A stretch of 64,000 nucleotides of DNA. Source: Polyangiaceae bacterium (GTDB lineage Bacteria > Myxococcota_A > Polyangia > Polyangiales > Polyangiaceae). Shown here piece after piece: positions 1-8,968 of this stretch. The DNA lies in assembly GCA_023150915.1 (NCBI GenBank), contig JAKLKA010000009.1, forward strand, positions 1 through 64,000. Direction: 5' to 3'. The notes under the pieces are model-generated. The model was not told the origin of the DNA and made no database searches. It was given only the letters and a program-made list of their open reading frames with translations. The position numbers were made by a program, and so were the translations under genes. Within the stretch, counting starts at the first letter, position 1; every line of letters starts with the position of its first letter.

Positions 1-491
1 TCGACGAACGCTTGGGACGTGCAGCTGGCGGCCGTCCCCGTCCCGACAACGGTGGTGGGGGTCGCGATGCTCTCCAGGTTCGCGTCGGCCGGCAGCGGGT
101 CGGAGCACTTGCCGTCGGGGTTGCCGGCGGGTGGGCCGCCTCCGGCGCTGGTCGCGCCGCTGCCGCCCGTACCCGTGGTGCCACCGCTCGACGTGCCACC
201 GCTCGATGTGCCACCGCTCGACGTGCCACCGCTCGACGTGCCACCGCTCGACGTGCCACCGCTCGACGTGCCACCCGTGCCGGCCCCGGCAGAGCCGCCC
301 GCGCCCGCGCCGCTGCTCCCCGCCGTTCCCCCGCTGGCGCCGCCGCTACTCGCGCCGCCGCTGCTGGCGCCCCCCGAGGTCGCGCCGCCGCTGCTCGCGC
401 CGCCGCTGCCCCCGCCGCCGTCGCCCTCGCCGCAGGCGACGAGCGAAGCCACCGTCGAAACCGCGACCCAAATCGCCGAAGCAAAGCGCAT
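1..491 (-). CDS. Lipoprotein with Gly/Ser linker, probable beta-helix protein (C-terminus off window)
   Basis: Partial gene reading leftwards from an ATG at 491; the window edge cuts it after about 163 codons. The N-terminus is a lipoprotein signal (MRFASAIWVAVSTVASLVAC), with the lipobox Cys at residue 20. A linker of about 85 residues follows, almost entirely Gly, Ser, Ala and Thr, including six TSSGG units. The last visible stretch (TTVVGTGTAASCTSQAFV) resembles the start of secreted right-handed beta-helix or polysaccharide-lyase-like domains seen in myxobacteria; that is a weak inference because the domain itself is missing. It is divergent from the lipoprotein at 603. Expected location: periplasm-facing or surface lipoprotein. 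Confidence 0.7.
   Translation of the reverse strand, partial: MRFASAIWVAVSTVASLVACGEGDGGGGSGGASSGGATSGGASSGGASSGGASGGTAGSSGAGAGGSAGAGTGGTSSGGTSSGGTSSGGTSSGGTSSGGTSSGGTTGTGGSGATSAGGGPPAGNPDGKCSDPLPADANLESIATPTTVVGTGTAASCTSQAFV
181..270. repeat. 15-bp tandem repeat, six units
   Basis: Six head-to-tail copies of the unit ccaccgctcgacgtg lie at 181-195, 196-210, 211-225, 226-240, 241-255 and 256-270. The only deviation is one C-to-T change in the second copy. Read on the minus strand they encode TSSGG repeats in the lipoprotein linker. The near identity at DNA level indicates recent expansion by slippage, and copy number may vary between strains. Confidence 0.95.
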
Positions 492-602
492 TTTCCGAAC
501 CTCCCGAGGGAAGTATCTCACGGGTCGAGGCGTACTGACGCGGCCCTTGTAGACCGTTTTGCCCGGTGGAAGCCTGGGCGCCGACAAAACCGAAGGAAAG
601 TC

Positions 603-2102
603 ATGAACAAGCTCGCGCTCGTGGGTGTGGTGGGTTGGATGGTGCTGTCGGCGGCGTGCGGCCCCGGCGGAGCACCGGGCGCCGGAGGCTCCCGCGAGTC
701 CGGGCAGAGCAAGCTGATGGGCGAGACCTTCGCCGGGAAGAACGCCTGCAACCCCGAGAGCCACGATCGCCCGTTCATCATCGAGTGGGACGCGACCGAC
801 ATGTCGCAGTTCGAGTCGATTGCCGCCAACGACGTCGTGTTCGTCAAGTACGAGGGCTGCAAGCTGACGGTGCTCGATAGCTGCAAGGACGACTCGGTCC
901 GCGGCTCGTTCGGCAGCTACAAGCCCGTCGAGTGGACCAGTGGGTCCCTCGAGAAGATGGAGATCAAGAGCGAGGCCGAGCTGTACGCCAACTTGCCGCT
1001 CGGCGTGGCGAGCCTGGGGGGGCGCGTCTCGGGTGGTGAGCAGTTCCGCATGGAGTACTACGTGGCGGGGACGCGCTCGGCGACGCGCCCGGCGGCCTAC
1101 TCGAGCGACATCAAGTCGGTCGCGGGGTGCAAGGGGGCGACGCACTACGTCTATGGCTACAACCTGGGCGCCTTCGCCCTGGGCTCGGTCACCGAGAAGA
1201 GCGCGAGCGCCGAGGCGTCGCTCTACGGCTTCGGCGCCGGTGGCAGCGCGAAGAAGAGCACCAAGGCCGACAAGCAGGGCGGGGACCTTGGCCTCTGCAA
1301 GAGCGAGACGGCCACCGAGATCCAGGGCTGCAAGGTCCCAATCCGGCTGACGCTGCGCAAGATCGAAGCCGGCGACAATCCGGACAAGACCGCCCAGAAG
1401 GCACCCGAGACCGACGCCTCGCTCAACAAAGCAGCCAAGCTCGAGGCCAAGTTCGAGGCCAAGGGCGAAGCCGGCGAGCGCTTCAAGAGCGCGCAGACCA
1501 AGTTCACGGCCAAAGACGGCAAGGGCTGCCTGGCCGAGCTCGACGCCCACGACAAGCTGAACCCGAAAGACAAGTCCAGCGAGGCGAAGTCCGGTTTTCC
1601 CCACTATCTGCGCGCGCAGTGCTTGATGGTCGCCGGCAAGTGCGACGCCGGCAAGGCCATGGCCACCAAGGGGCTCGCGGTGATGCAGGGCGACCAGTCA
1701 CCCGAGCAGATCGACGCCCACGTCGAGGCGCTGGCCAAGCTGCACTGCCAGGGCAAGATGAGCGATCGCGACACGCTGCTGCAAGCCATGCACAACCTGA
1801 CCATGGCGGGCGTGAACAAGAAGGACGTAGCGTACTGCAAGAGCAACTGGGAGACGGCCAAGCGCCTGTTCAAGACCGTCAAGCCCAAGGACGAAGACGA
1901 CACCCAGATCGTCCACGGCCCGAAGAATCTGTACGCGATGGCCGCCAGCTGCGCGGTCAAGGCCGGCGACTGCGACGCGGCGTACAAGCTTTACAAGGAC
2001 GGGTATCCGGTCGACACTCTGAAGAACACCAAGGACGATCTGAAAGAGCAGATCATGCGCGGCGCTTTCGAGGCCTCGAACCAAAAGTGCAAGAAGAAGT
2101 GA
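603..2102 (+). CDS. Secreted lipoprotein with C-terminal Cys-rich repeat-like domain
   Basis: 499 residues from ATG 603, chosen because a good ribosome site (aaggaaag) lies just upstream and a lipoprotein signal follows directly (MNKLALVGVVGWMVLSAAC, Cys 19); the open frame extends upstream but lacks these. The N-terminal part (about 40-280) has paired cysteines and reads like a soluble beta-rich domain. The C-terminal half (about 290-499) is helical, Lys-rich and has regularly spaced cysteines (GKGCLAELD, HYLRAQCLMVAGKCDAGK). That half is shared with the next gene. No known enzyme motif is visible. Expected to be a membrane-anchored envelope protein of unknown role. Confidence 0.85.
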   Translation: MNKLALVGVVGWMVLSAACGPGGAPGAGGSRESGQSKLMGETFAGKNACNPESHDRPFIIEWDATDMSQFESIAANDVVFVKYEGCKLTVLDSCKDDSVRGSFGSYKPVEWTSGSLEKMEIKSEAELYANLPLGVASLGGRVSGGEQFRMEYYVAGTRSATRPAAYSSDIKSVAGCKGATHYVYGYNLGAFALGSVTEKSASAEASLYGFGAGGSAKKSTKADKQGGDLGLCKSETATEIQGCKVPIRLTLRKIEAGDNPDKTAQKAPETDASLNKAAKLEAKFEAKGEAGERFKSAQTKFTAKDGKGCLAELDAHDKLNPKDKSSEAKSGFPHYLRAQCLMVAGKCDAGKAMATKGLAVMQGDQSPEQIDAHVEALAKLHCQGKMSDRDTLLQAMHNLTMAGVNKKDVAYCKSNWETAKRLFKTVKPKDEDDTQIVHGPKNLYAMAASCAVKAGDCDAAYKLYKDGYPVDTLKNTKDDLKEQIMRGAFEASNQKCKKK

Positions 2103-2107
2103 GGCGA

Positions 2108-2899
2108 ATGCGGCTCGCGTGCGTCGCTGCCCTGCTGTGTGCGGCTTGCCAGAAGGGCTCGCGCACGCCCGAGCCCGCGTCGAGCACTGCGCCCGCTCGC
2201 CCCGCGGCCGTGGCCGAGCCCGAGCCGGCGCCCACCGTGCCCGGGCCGGGGCCAGTCGCTCCGGCGGTGCCTCTGGGCGAAGTGGCCGTGCTCTTGCAGG
2301 CAGCCAACCGCAAGCTGATGCACGACGACGGCAAGGGCTGCCTGGAAGAGCTCGACCGGCTGAAGGCCCTCGACCCAAAGCTCGAGAGCACACTGGTCGG
2401 GATCCGCGCCCAGTGCGAGATGCTCGCCGGTCGTTGCCAGGCCGGCAAGCAAGCGCTGACCGACTATTACGTTCGCGAGCTGAACATGGCCCCAGAGCTG
2501 GCCAAGACCAGCGTCGAGGGCGTGGCCAGCATGCGCTGCCGGGGCGGGGACGAGACGGACCGCGACCGCTTGCTGCGAGCCCTGCGCGAGCTGGCGGACG
2601 GGGCCTATGTCACCACCCGCAGCGACTGCGCCGCGAACGTGAAGCGCGTGAAAGAGCTCTTGCCCAAGGTCCCCTCCAACGGGCCCGACGACGCGCAGAT
2701 CAACTCCTCGCCCAAGGCCCTGTTCCACACCGGCGCGGCGTGCCTGGCCCGCGCCGGCGACTGCAAGGCGGCGTTTCAGGTCTATGGGCAAGAGTTTCCG
2801 AGCGGCGGGCTCGACAAGCTTCCCGAGCGCGAGCGCCGCGCGGTGCTCGAGAAGAGCTTCCGCTCGGGAATTGAACGCTGCAAAGACGCCCCGCTCTGA
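2108..2899 (+). CDS. Lipoprotein paralogous to the C-terminal half of the upstream gene
   Basis: 263 residues from ATG 2108, five bases after the upstream stop, so co-transcribed. The signal is MRLACVAALLCAAC with the lipobox Cys at 14, followed by a Pro/Ala linker. The remaining sequence aligns by eye to the C-terminal half of the 603 gene: DGKGCLEELDRLKALDPK and IRAQCEMLAGRCQAGKQAL match DGKGCLAELDAHDKLNPK and LRAQCLMVAGKCDAGKAM. The cysteine spacing is conserved, suggesting disulfides in a helical TPR-like fold. The large N-terminal domain of the neighbour is absent. Function unknown; the pair looks like a partial tandem duplication. Confidence 0.85.
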   Translation: MRLACVAALLCAACQKGSRTPEPASSTAPARPAAVAEPEPAPTVPGPGPVAPAVPLGEVAVLLQAANRKLMHDDGKGCLEELDRLKALDPKLESTLVGIRAQCEMLAGRCQAGKQALTDYYVRELNMAPELAKTSVEGVASMRCRGGDETDRDRLLRALRELADGAYVTTRSDCAANVKRVKELLPKVPSNGPDDAQINSSPKALFHTGAACLARAGDCKAAFQVYGQEFPSGGLDKLPERERRAVLEKSFRSGIERCKDAPL

Positions 2900-2960
2900 G
2901 CGGACGGGTGCCCGGATCCCCTGCCAGCCGGCGCGGATCCGGGCTAGACCGGCGCCCGCC

Positions 2961-4751
2961 ATGGACGAACACGCGACGCAGCGCTCCAAGCTACTGCCCC
3001 CCGTTGGCACGTGGAAGTACCACGCGCTGCTCGCCGCCGTGGCGATCTTCGTTCTCGGGCCGCTGGGCGGGATCGCCGCGGCCTACATGAACTTCAGCCT
3101 CGGTTTCTTCATCGGCGGCCAGGTGCTCGCGGGCATCTTGGGCAGCGCGGTGACCTACGGCTACGGCGCCGACGGCAAGCACGGCGCGAACTACATGCAG
3201 ACCATGGCGGCGAGCGTCGCTTCGCTGGCAGCCATGGGTGTGCTCATCCAGGCCATGGTCTGGCTGGGGATGGACCTGCCGCCGGCCTGGCAGCTGATGG
3301 TGTTCTACTGCTGCGTCGGGATGTTCGGCGTCGGCATCGGCATGCTCTACACGCCGATCCTCGTCGACCGCATGAAGCTCACCTATCCGTCGGGCCTGGC
3401 CGTCGCGAACATCTTGCGGGCCCTCACCGACAAACGGCTGCTGAAGCGCTCGATCGCCCAGCTGGGCGCGGGCACGGGTCTCGGCGTCGTCGGCGCGGCG
3501 CTCGCCGAGCACGCCGCGTTCGTGGCTGCCAGCGCGTTCTCGGCTTCCACCGTGGGCGCAGGCATCGTGGTTGCTTCTCGGATTGCGGTCCCCGGTGTGG
3601 TGATGGGCGTGATCGGGCACTGGCTGACGCCGTCACTCAAGCAGATGGGTTGGCTGGGCGCCGACGACCCGTTCCGCAAGATCGGGTTCATGATCGCGCT
3701 GGCCATGATCCTGGGCGCCGCGCTGGTGGATCTGGCGCTGATCGCCGTTCAGGCGATCCGACGCATTCGCGACGTGAAGGACGAGAAGGCCCAGCCCGGC
3801 AGCCAGGCGGCACACCCGCTGAAGATCAAGCGGCTGGCCGTGTGGTGCACGTTCTGGGGGCTGGCGGTGCTGGGCGTGGGCCACGTGGTGCTCGGCCGTC
3901 CGCTGGGCTTTCTGGCCTTCGCCATCGGGCTTTCGTTGGTGTTCGTGCTGGTCAACGGCATCTCGACCGGCATCAGCGACAGCAACCCGATCTCCAGCGC
4001 ATTCGTGATCAGCGTGCTCTTGATGAGTCTGCTCGGCCTCAAGGATCCGATCACGGCGCTGATCGCAGCCAGCGTGCTCTTGGTCGCCTGCTCGGTGGGC
4101 GTGGACATGCAGCAAGACCGCTCTACCGGGTCGCGCCTGGGCACCAACCGCGACATACAGTTTCGCTATCAGGTGATCGGGATCGTGATGGGCTCGGTGC
4201 TGGCGGTCGTGCTGGCCCAGACCTTCATGACGGCCTACCCCGTGCTCAAGATCAACAGCTTCGACAACCCGAAGGCGGACGTCGGGCAGTGGCAGAGCGC
4301 GATGACCTTCAAGTTCGTCGGGGCGCTGCGCGACCTGGGCCACCTGCCGGCGTTCAAGATCAAGGCGCTGGGCATCGGCCTGCTGTTCGGCATCGTGACC
4401 GAGACGCTACGCAAGATCTTGCACAAGAACCCGGCCTATCGGCGCTTCGTGGACCACGGCGGCAAGCGCGGCTTCGTCTTCGGCTGGATCATGGATTCAA
4501 TCCTGCTCTCGTCGCCGTACGCGTTCTCTTTCGGCGGCTTCGTCGAGTGGCCCGTCACCGCGTGGTTCGCCGCGGGCGGCTGCGTCACCTCGCTGGTCAA
4601 CGTGATTGCCGACAGGCTTCCCAAGAAGAAGCAAGAAGACATCCCGGAAGACATGAGCACCATGAGCCTGATCGGCGGGGGGCTCGTGGCCGGCGAGTCG
4701 ATCTACGCACTGGCGATCGGCGTCTGGGGATTGCTCAAGTTGCTGCGCTAG
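2961..4751 (+). CDS. OPT-family oligopeptide transporter
   Basis: 596 residues from ATG 2961. The protein is almost entirely hydrophobic, with about 14-16 predicted membrane segments, matching the size and texture of the bacterial branch of the oligopeptide transporter (OPT) family, which imports small peptides or metal-peptide chelates with protons. Typical features are the conserved Gly/Tyr-rich N-terminal stretch (AAYMNFSLGFFIGGQVLAG), LTYPSGLAVANILRAL, and the SNPISSAF segment near 345. A short cytosolic loop with charged residues (about 258-285) splits the two halves. It stands alone between the lipoprotein pair and a convergent hydrolase; its stop overlaps the stop of that hydrolase by three bases. 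Substrate cannot be told. Confidence 0.85.
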   Translation: MDEHATQRSKLLPPVGTWKYHALLAAVAIFVLGPLGGIAAAYMNFSLGFFIGGQVLAGILGSAVTYGYGADGKHGANYMQTMAASVASLAAMGVLIQAMVWLGMDLPPAWQLMVFYCCVGMFGVGIGMLYTPILVDRMKLTYPSGLAVANILRALTDKRLLKRSIAQLGAGTGLGVVGAALAEHAAFVAASAFSASTVGAGIVVASRIAVPGVVMGVIGHWLTPSLKQMGWLGADDPFRKIGFMIALAMILGAALVDLALIAVQAIRRIRDVKDEKAQPGSQAAHPLKIKRLAVWCTFWGLAVLGVGHVVLGRPLGFLAFAIGLSLVFVLVNGISTGISDSNPISSAFVISVLLMSLLGLKDPITALIAASVLLVACSVGVDMQQDRSTGSRLGTNRDIQFRYQVIGIVMGSVLAVVLAQTFMTAYPVLKINSFDNPKADVGQWQSAMTFKFVGALRDLGHLPAFKIKALGIGLLFGIVTETLRKILHKNPAYRRFVDHGGKRGFVFGWIMDSILLSSPYAFSFGGFVEWPVTAWFAAGGCVTSLVNVIADRLPKKKQEDIPEDMSTMSLIGGGLVAGESIYALAIGVWGLLKLLR

Positions 4752-5452
4752 CAGAGCGCCGCGAACAACTCGGGCAGCTTGCGCGTCACCCGCGGCCCGT
4801 GCCCCGCGCAGAGCGTCTGGACCGGACGCTGCTCGCGCAAGAACGCGCGCGTCGCCCGGTGGCACGCCTCCACGTTCTCGCTGAAGCCGGGGATCGCCAG
4901 CGAAAGCCGGGATACCAGGCGCTGCACCGGCACGCCGCTCAGCAGCGCGTCGCCGGTGAACAGCGTCCCGCTGGGCTCGTGCAGCAAGAGCGTCGAGCCG
5001 CGGGTGTGCCCCGCGACCGGGATCACCTCGAACCCCCAGCGCCACGAGCCCTCGTCGTAGACTTCGTCTACCGGCGAGCGCGCGGGGAACCGGTCTTCGA
5101 CGCGGCACAGGGCGTCGTACGCGGCGTTGGCGCCGCGGCGGGCCAGGCGCGGGGCCGGCTCGCGGCCGCCCAGCGTCACGGCGTCGTCGGCGTGGCAGAT
5201 CACCGGGCAGCGGAGCTCGTCACGCAGCCAGGCGGCATTGCCCGCGTGGTCCGAGTGGCGATGGGTCAAGAGCACCGCTGTCAGGCCGCCGCGCCGGATC
5301 CCGGCGCGCCGCAGGCTGTAGGCCAGCGAGCGGCGCTCCACGCGGTGACCGGTGTCCACCAAGAAGGTGTGCCCTTGGCCGTCCGACAAGAGCCAGCTGT
5401 TGGCGATGCGCGGGCTCTGAAGGCTCACGCGGTGGGAGGCTCGGCCGCTCAT
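4748..5452 (-). CDS. Metallo-beta-lactamase-fold hydrolase
   Basis: 234 residues. The metal-binding signature THRHSDHAGN is complete, and later ligands are present in PVAGHTRGS (His), FTGDALL (Asp) and CAGHGPR (His), so two metals should bind. This fold covers glyoxalase II-like thioesterases, lactonases and other hydrolases; the sequence does not settle which. It begins two bases after the stop of the dihydropyrimidinase gene and surely shares its transcript, so a role in hydantoin, pyrimidine or related cyclic-amide turnover is a reasonable guess. The 3' end uses the minus-strand TAG of a CTAG shared with the convergent OPT transporter. Confidence 0.85.
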   Translation of the reverse strand: MSGRASHRVSLQSPRIANSWLLSDGQGHTFLVDTGHRVERRSLAYSLRRAGIRRGGLTAVLLTHRHSDHAGNAAWLRDELRCPVICHADDAVTLGGREPAPRLARRGANAAYDALCRVEDRFPARSPVDEVYDEGSWRWGFEVIPVAGHTRGSTLLLHEPSGTLFTGDALLSGVPVQRLVSRLSLAIPGFSENVEACHRATRAFLREQRPVQTLCAGHGPRVTRKLPELFAALC

Positions 5453-5454
5453 CT

Positions 5455-6846
5455 TCAGCGCAAGAGCTCGCCGGCCAGAGCACGCTTCACGAAGCGACCG
5501 CCGCCTCGGGTGCGCTGCTTGCCCTTCTCGACGATCACGCGCCCGCGCGAGAGCACCGTCTCCGGGTAGCCCTGCACCTCGAAGCCTTCGTAGGCGCTGT
5601 AGTCCACCTTCATGTGGTGCGTCGCCGGGTCGTTCACGCTGATGGTGACGCGCTTGCCTGGGTCGAAGACCACGATGTCCGCGTCGCTTCCCACGGCCAC
5701 GGTGCCCTTTCTCGGGAACATGCCGAAGGTGCGAGCCGCCGCCGTCGAGCTGATCTCGACGAAGCGGTTCAGGTCATAGTGGCCCTTCAGCACGCCCTGA
5801 TAGAGCAGCGTGAGGCGGTTCTCGACGCCGGGGGCGCCGTTGGGGATCTTGGTGAAGCTCTCGCGCCCCAGCTCTTTCTGGCCCTTGAAGCAGAACGGGC
5901 AGTGGTCGGTCGCCACGAGCGACAGGTGCCCCATGCGCAGGCCTTGCCAGAGCACGTCTTGGTTCCACTTCTCGCGCAAGGCCGGTGTCATCACCCACTT
6001 GGCCCCCTCGAAGTTCGGCTTCTCGTAATAGCTGTAGTCCAAGAACAAGTACTGCGGGCAGGTCTCGGCCTGGACGTCCACGCCGCGCATCCGGCCCAGC
6101 TTCACCTGCTCGAGCGCGTCGGCGCACGAGAGGTGCACGATGTGCAAGGGCACGTCCGCCACCTCGGCGATGGCAATCGCGCGGTGCACGCCCTCGGCCT
6201 CCATCCGCGTGGGCCGGGTCAGGGAGTGATACTTCGGCTCGAGCTTGCCGTCTTTGACGGCGGCCTTGATGATCTCGTCGATCACGATGCCGTTCTCGGC
6301 GTGCATGCAGATGCGGGTCTTGTTCTCTCCCGCCTGGCGGAAGGTGCGATAGAGCGTGCCGTCGTCCACGTACAAGACGCCCGGATACGCCATGAACAGC
6401 TTGTACGAGGTGACGCCGGCGTCAGCCAGCTGCTGCATCTCGGGCAGGCGCTCGTCGGGCATGTCGGTGACGATCATGTGGAAGCCGTAGTCCACCGTCG
6501 CTTTGCCCTCGGCCTTGGCGTGCCAGGCGTCCAGGCCCTTCAGAGTGCTCTCACCCTTGCTCTGGATGGCGAAGTCCACCAGGCAGGTGGTGCCGCCGAA
6601 GGCCGCCGCGATCGTGCCGCTCTCGAAGTCGTCAGCGCTGGTGGTGCCGCCGAAAGGCATGTCCAGGTGGGTGTGGGGGTCGATGCCGCCCGGGATCACC
6701 AGCTTGCCGGTGGCGTCGATCACTTCGTCGGCCGGGACCTTCAGGTCCTTTCCAATGGTGTGGACCTTCTCGCCTTCGACGTAGACGTCGGCGACGTAGT
6801 CGTCTGCCGCCGTCACCACGCGTCCGCCCTTGATCAGAATGCTCAT
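5455..6846 (-). CDS. hydA: Dihydropyrimidinase / D-hydantoinase
   Basis: 463 residues, start at ATG 6846 because GGAGG lies right before it and MSILIKGGRVV is the canonical beginning; the open frame extends 26 codons further without support. The enzyme hydrolyses the cyclic amide of dihydropyrimidines or 5-substituted hydantoins (reductive pyrimidine breakdown). All metal-centre residues of the amidohydrolase family are visible: His58 and His60 (DPHTH), carbamylated Lys149 (SYKLFMAYPG), His182 (MHAEN), His238 (IVHLS) and Asp314 (ATDHCPF). Length is normal for the family. First gene of a two-gene operon with the MBL hydrolase. Distinguishing dihydropyrimidinase from phenylhydantoinase needs biochemistry. 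Confidence 0.93.
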   Translation of the reverse strand: MSILIKGGRVVTAADDYVADVYVEGEKVHTIGKDLKVPADEVIDATGKLVIPGGIDPHTHLDMPFGGTTSADDFESGTIAAAFGGTTCLVDFAIQSKGESTLKGLDAWHAKAEGKATVDYGFHMIVTDMPDERLPEMQQLADAGVTSYKLFMAYPGVLYVDDGTLYRTFRQAGENKTRICMHAENGIVIDEIIKAAVKDGKLEPKYHSLTRPTRMEAEGVHRAIAIAEVADVPLHIVHLSCADALEQVKLGRMRGVDVQAETCPQYLFLDYSYYEKPNFEGAKWVMTPALREKWNQDVLWQGLRMGHLSLVATDHCPFCFKGQKELGRESFTKIPNGAPGVENRLTLLYQGVLKGHYDLNRFVEISSTAAARTFGMFPRKGTVAVGSDADIVVFDPGKRVTISVNDPATHHMKVDYSAYEGFEVQGYPETVLSRGRVIVEKGKQRTRGGGRFVKRALAGELLR

Positions 6847-7002
6847 GGCTCCTCCGTCTCTCGACCTTCTGCTCGCCCTGCGCTGAGGCTGGAAGCACTG
6901 CTGATTCCGGGCCGATACTGGCACGACAGCGCGGCCGCTGGCCAGAGCGGCACCGGCGCGAACCCCGGGAAGCCCGAGGCGGTGCCCCGCGTATCAGGGG
7001 CG

Positions 7003-8898
7003 ATGCGGTCAGCGGCCTGGATACTCGGTACGATCGCGCTCGGGTGCAGCGCTGCGCCCCCGCCGGCGCCGCGCCAGAAGCCGCACTCGGTCTCGGTCGC
7101 GCCGCCCGAGAAGACCCCCGACCCCGACCCGCCCCCGCCGACGGGACCGCTGATGCTCGATGTCGGCGGCGAACGCGCGCGCTTTTTCGAACCGGGCCCG
7201 GCTGGGTCGAAGGGCTACGTCTACGACGCGCTGCTGGCATCGGGCGATCGCGCCGCCCTGACGCGCACATCGGCAGGGGAATACTTCGGGTACGACGAGA
7301 GCCTGGGAGTCGTCGGCCCGCTCGAGCTCCCCGCGGGCACCCAGAAAGTGTTGTTCGGACCGTCGGACAGCCTGCTGGTCGTGACCGGCGACGGGAAGCT
7401 GGCGGCTGCCCCGAGCCTTCTGGCCGCGAAGCGCGCGCAGGGGTTCGAGCCGCGGAGTGCGCCGCAGAAGGTCACGAGCTGGGACTCGGCGGGTGACTAC
7501 CTGGTCGCTGCCGACGACAAGCAAGTGCATCTGTCGCGCGACGGCGGCAAGACCTGGACCGTGACCAAGCCCGCGGCTTGGGGAACGCCCCGCACGGTGG
7601 TGGTGCGGCCCGACGGCGTGATGGCCGTGCAGGGCGGCCCAGCGAAAGCGCCGCTCACGTTCTTGTCGCGCGACGACGGCAAGACCTGGCAGCGGTCGTC
7701 CTTCCAGCCCGACCGCATTCGCCGCAGCGGAAGCTTCATCTGGTCGGATGTCTGGAACTGCCAGGCGGTGTTGACCGAGAACGGCAGTATCTGGAGTAAA
7801 GCGGGTGACGAGATCTCACGCTTTCGCGCCGCGCGCTCGTGGACCGCGAGCTTCGGCGCGAGCACCGGCCCCGAGGGCGTCCCCGGCGGCGTGCACCCCT
7901 CGCTGACGGACCCGCCCATGCCCAAGGTGCCGCCGGCGAAGGATCGTCGCACCGGCCGGGGCTGCCCGGCGCCGCCGAAGCCCAAGGGGCGCCAATACGG
8001 CATCCTGGGCCTCTTGGGCACCGCCGACGTGAGCGGTGTCTTCTCCACCGACGGCGAGGGCATCGGCAGTATCGGCACGCTCGGCGGCGGCAGCGGCATC
8101 GTTGGGGGTATCGGGGTCGGCGGCCTGGGACATCGCGGCACATCGCCGGCCGAGCCCGCTTGGGCCACCTGCCAGGGCACGGGGTGCCTGCGCCCCACCA
8201 CGGCCGAGACCAAGCGACCCCGGACCCGGTTCGAGTTGTTTCGCGACGGGCGCTGCGCTCCCGGCACTACGGGGAAGCTGTGTACCGATGGCTTCGAGCG
8301 CGCGCCGCACGTCGCAATCATCGACACCACGACGGGCAAGCGACGAGTCGCCGACCTCCCGTCCGGCTGCCTTCCACGGCATCTGCTCGGGGTCGCCGGC
8401 CTGGGGCTATTGGCCTGCAGTGGGGCCCGCGGCCTGACGGTGCACGTGGCGGACGCGAGCGGCGCGTTCAAAGAAGAGGGCACCCTGTCCGACGCCGCCC
8501 TGCTCCGATGGCCGGTTCAGGTCGGCGTGGACGGCACGCTGCTCTTCCACGAGACCTGCGGCGGCAAGCAGTCGTGTCGAGCGCTGATCCGGCGACCGGT
8601 CGATCCGGGTACGCCTGGGGCGTTTCGCGAGGTGAAGATCGACCGCACCGTTGCCTACCGCGCCCTCACCCGCGGCCGCGCGCTGGTGGTGACCCGCGGC
8701 GGCAGCGACGCGACCTTCGATCTCGTACAAAGCGAGCCCGATCGCGAGGCTCCGCTGGTCCGCGGCTTTCGCTTCGAAGGCGATCTGCTCGAAGTCCGGG
8801 TCGACGACCGGGGGCGGGTGATCGCCCGCGAGCGCCGCAGCAAGACCGAGTCCGAAAGCTTCGTGGTGGGGGTTGACGGCAAGCGTCATCCGCTCTGA
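7003..8898 (+). CDS. Lipoprotein with BNR/Asp-box repeats and Gly-rich segment
   Basis: 631 residues from ATG 7003, which opens a lipoprotein signal (MRSAAWILGTIALGC, Cys 15) and a Pro-rich linker. Two Asp-box motifs of the form SxDxGxTW (SRDGGKTW near residue 190 and SRDDGKTW near 230) mark a beta-propeller-like fold as in sialidase/sortilin-type proteins. In the middle (about 335-385) is a Gly/Leu/Ile repeat (GILGLLGT, GSIGTLGGGSG), resembling segments in myxobacterial adventurous-motility proteins such as AgmX/GltJ, followed by a Cys-containing second half. No sialidase catalytic residues are apparent. Probably a surface recognition or structural lipoprotein. The gene ends 70 bases before the kinase. 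Confidence 0.75.
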   Translation: MRSAAWILGTIALGCSAAPPPAPRQKPHSVSVAPPEKTPDPDPPPPTGPLMLDVGGERARFFEPGPAGSKGYVYDALLASGDRAALTRTSAGEYFGYDESLGVVGPLELPAGTQKVLFGPSDSLLVVTGDGKLAAAPSLLAAKRAQGFEPRSAPQKVTSWDSAGDYLVAADDKQVHLSRDGGKTWTVTKPAAWGTPRTVVVRPDGVMAVQGGPAKAPLTFLSRDDGKTWQRSSFQPDRIRRSGSFIWSDVWNCQAVLTENGSIWSKAGDEISRFRAARSWTASFGASTGPEGVPGGVHPSLTDPPMPKVPPAKDRRTGRGCPAPPKPKGRQYGILGLLGTADVSGVFSTDGEGIGSIGTLGGGSGIVGGIGVGGLGHRGTSPAEPAWATCQGTGCLRPTTAETKRPRTRFELFRDGRCAPGTTGKLCTDGFERAPHVAIIDTTTGKRRVADLPSGCLPRHLLGVAGLGLLACSGARGLTVHVADASGAFKEEGTLSDAALLRWPVQVGVDGTLLFHETCGGKQSCRALIRRPVDPGTPGAFREVKIDRTVAYRALTRGRALVVTRGGSDATFDLVQSEPDREAPLVRGFRFEGDLLEVRVDDRGRVIARERRSKTESESFVVGVDGKRHPL

Positions 8899-8968
8899 AA
8901 CCAGGGAAATCGAGCGGGTTTTGCGCGACGGCGGCGGCGGCGCGCCAACTTGGCTAAGATGTTCTCGG

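Noticed and set aside
12-602. Long plus-strand open frame preceding the 603 start
   Set aside because: The upstream part is Arg/Ala repetitive shadow sequence of the minus-strand lipoprotein linker. Ribosome site and signal peptide support ATG 603.
3011-5569. 852-codon plus-strand frame across the OPT gene
   Set aside because: Shadow in another frame; composition is Arg/Gly rich and OPT motifs lie in the other frame.
5614-7002. Plus-strand frame running across the dihydropyrimidinase gene into the BNR lipoprotein
   Set aside because: It is antisense to an enzyme with all catalytic residues; the true start is the lipoprotein signal at 7003.
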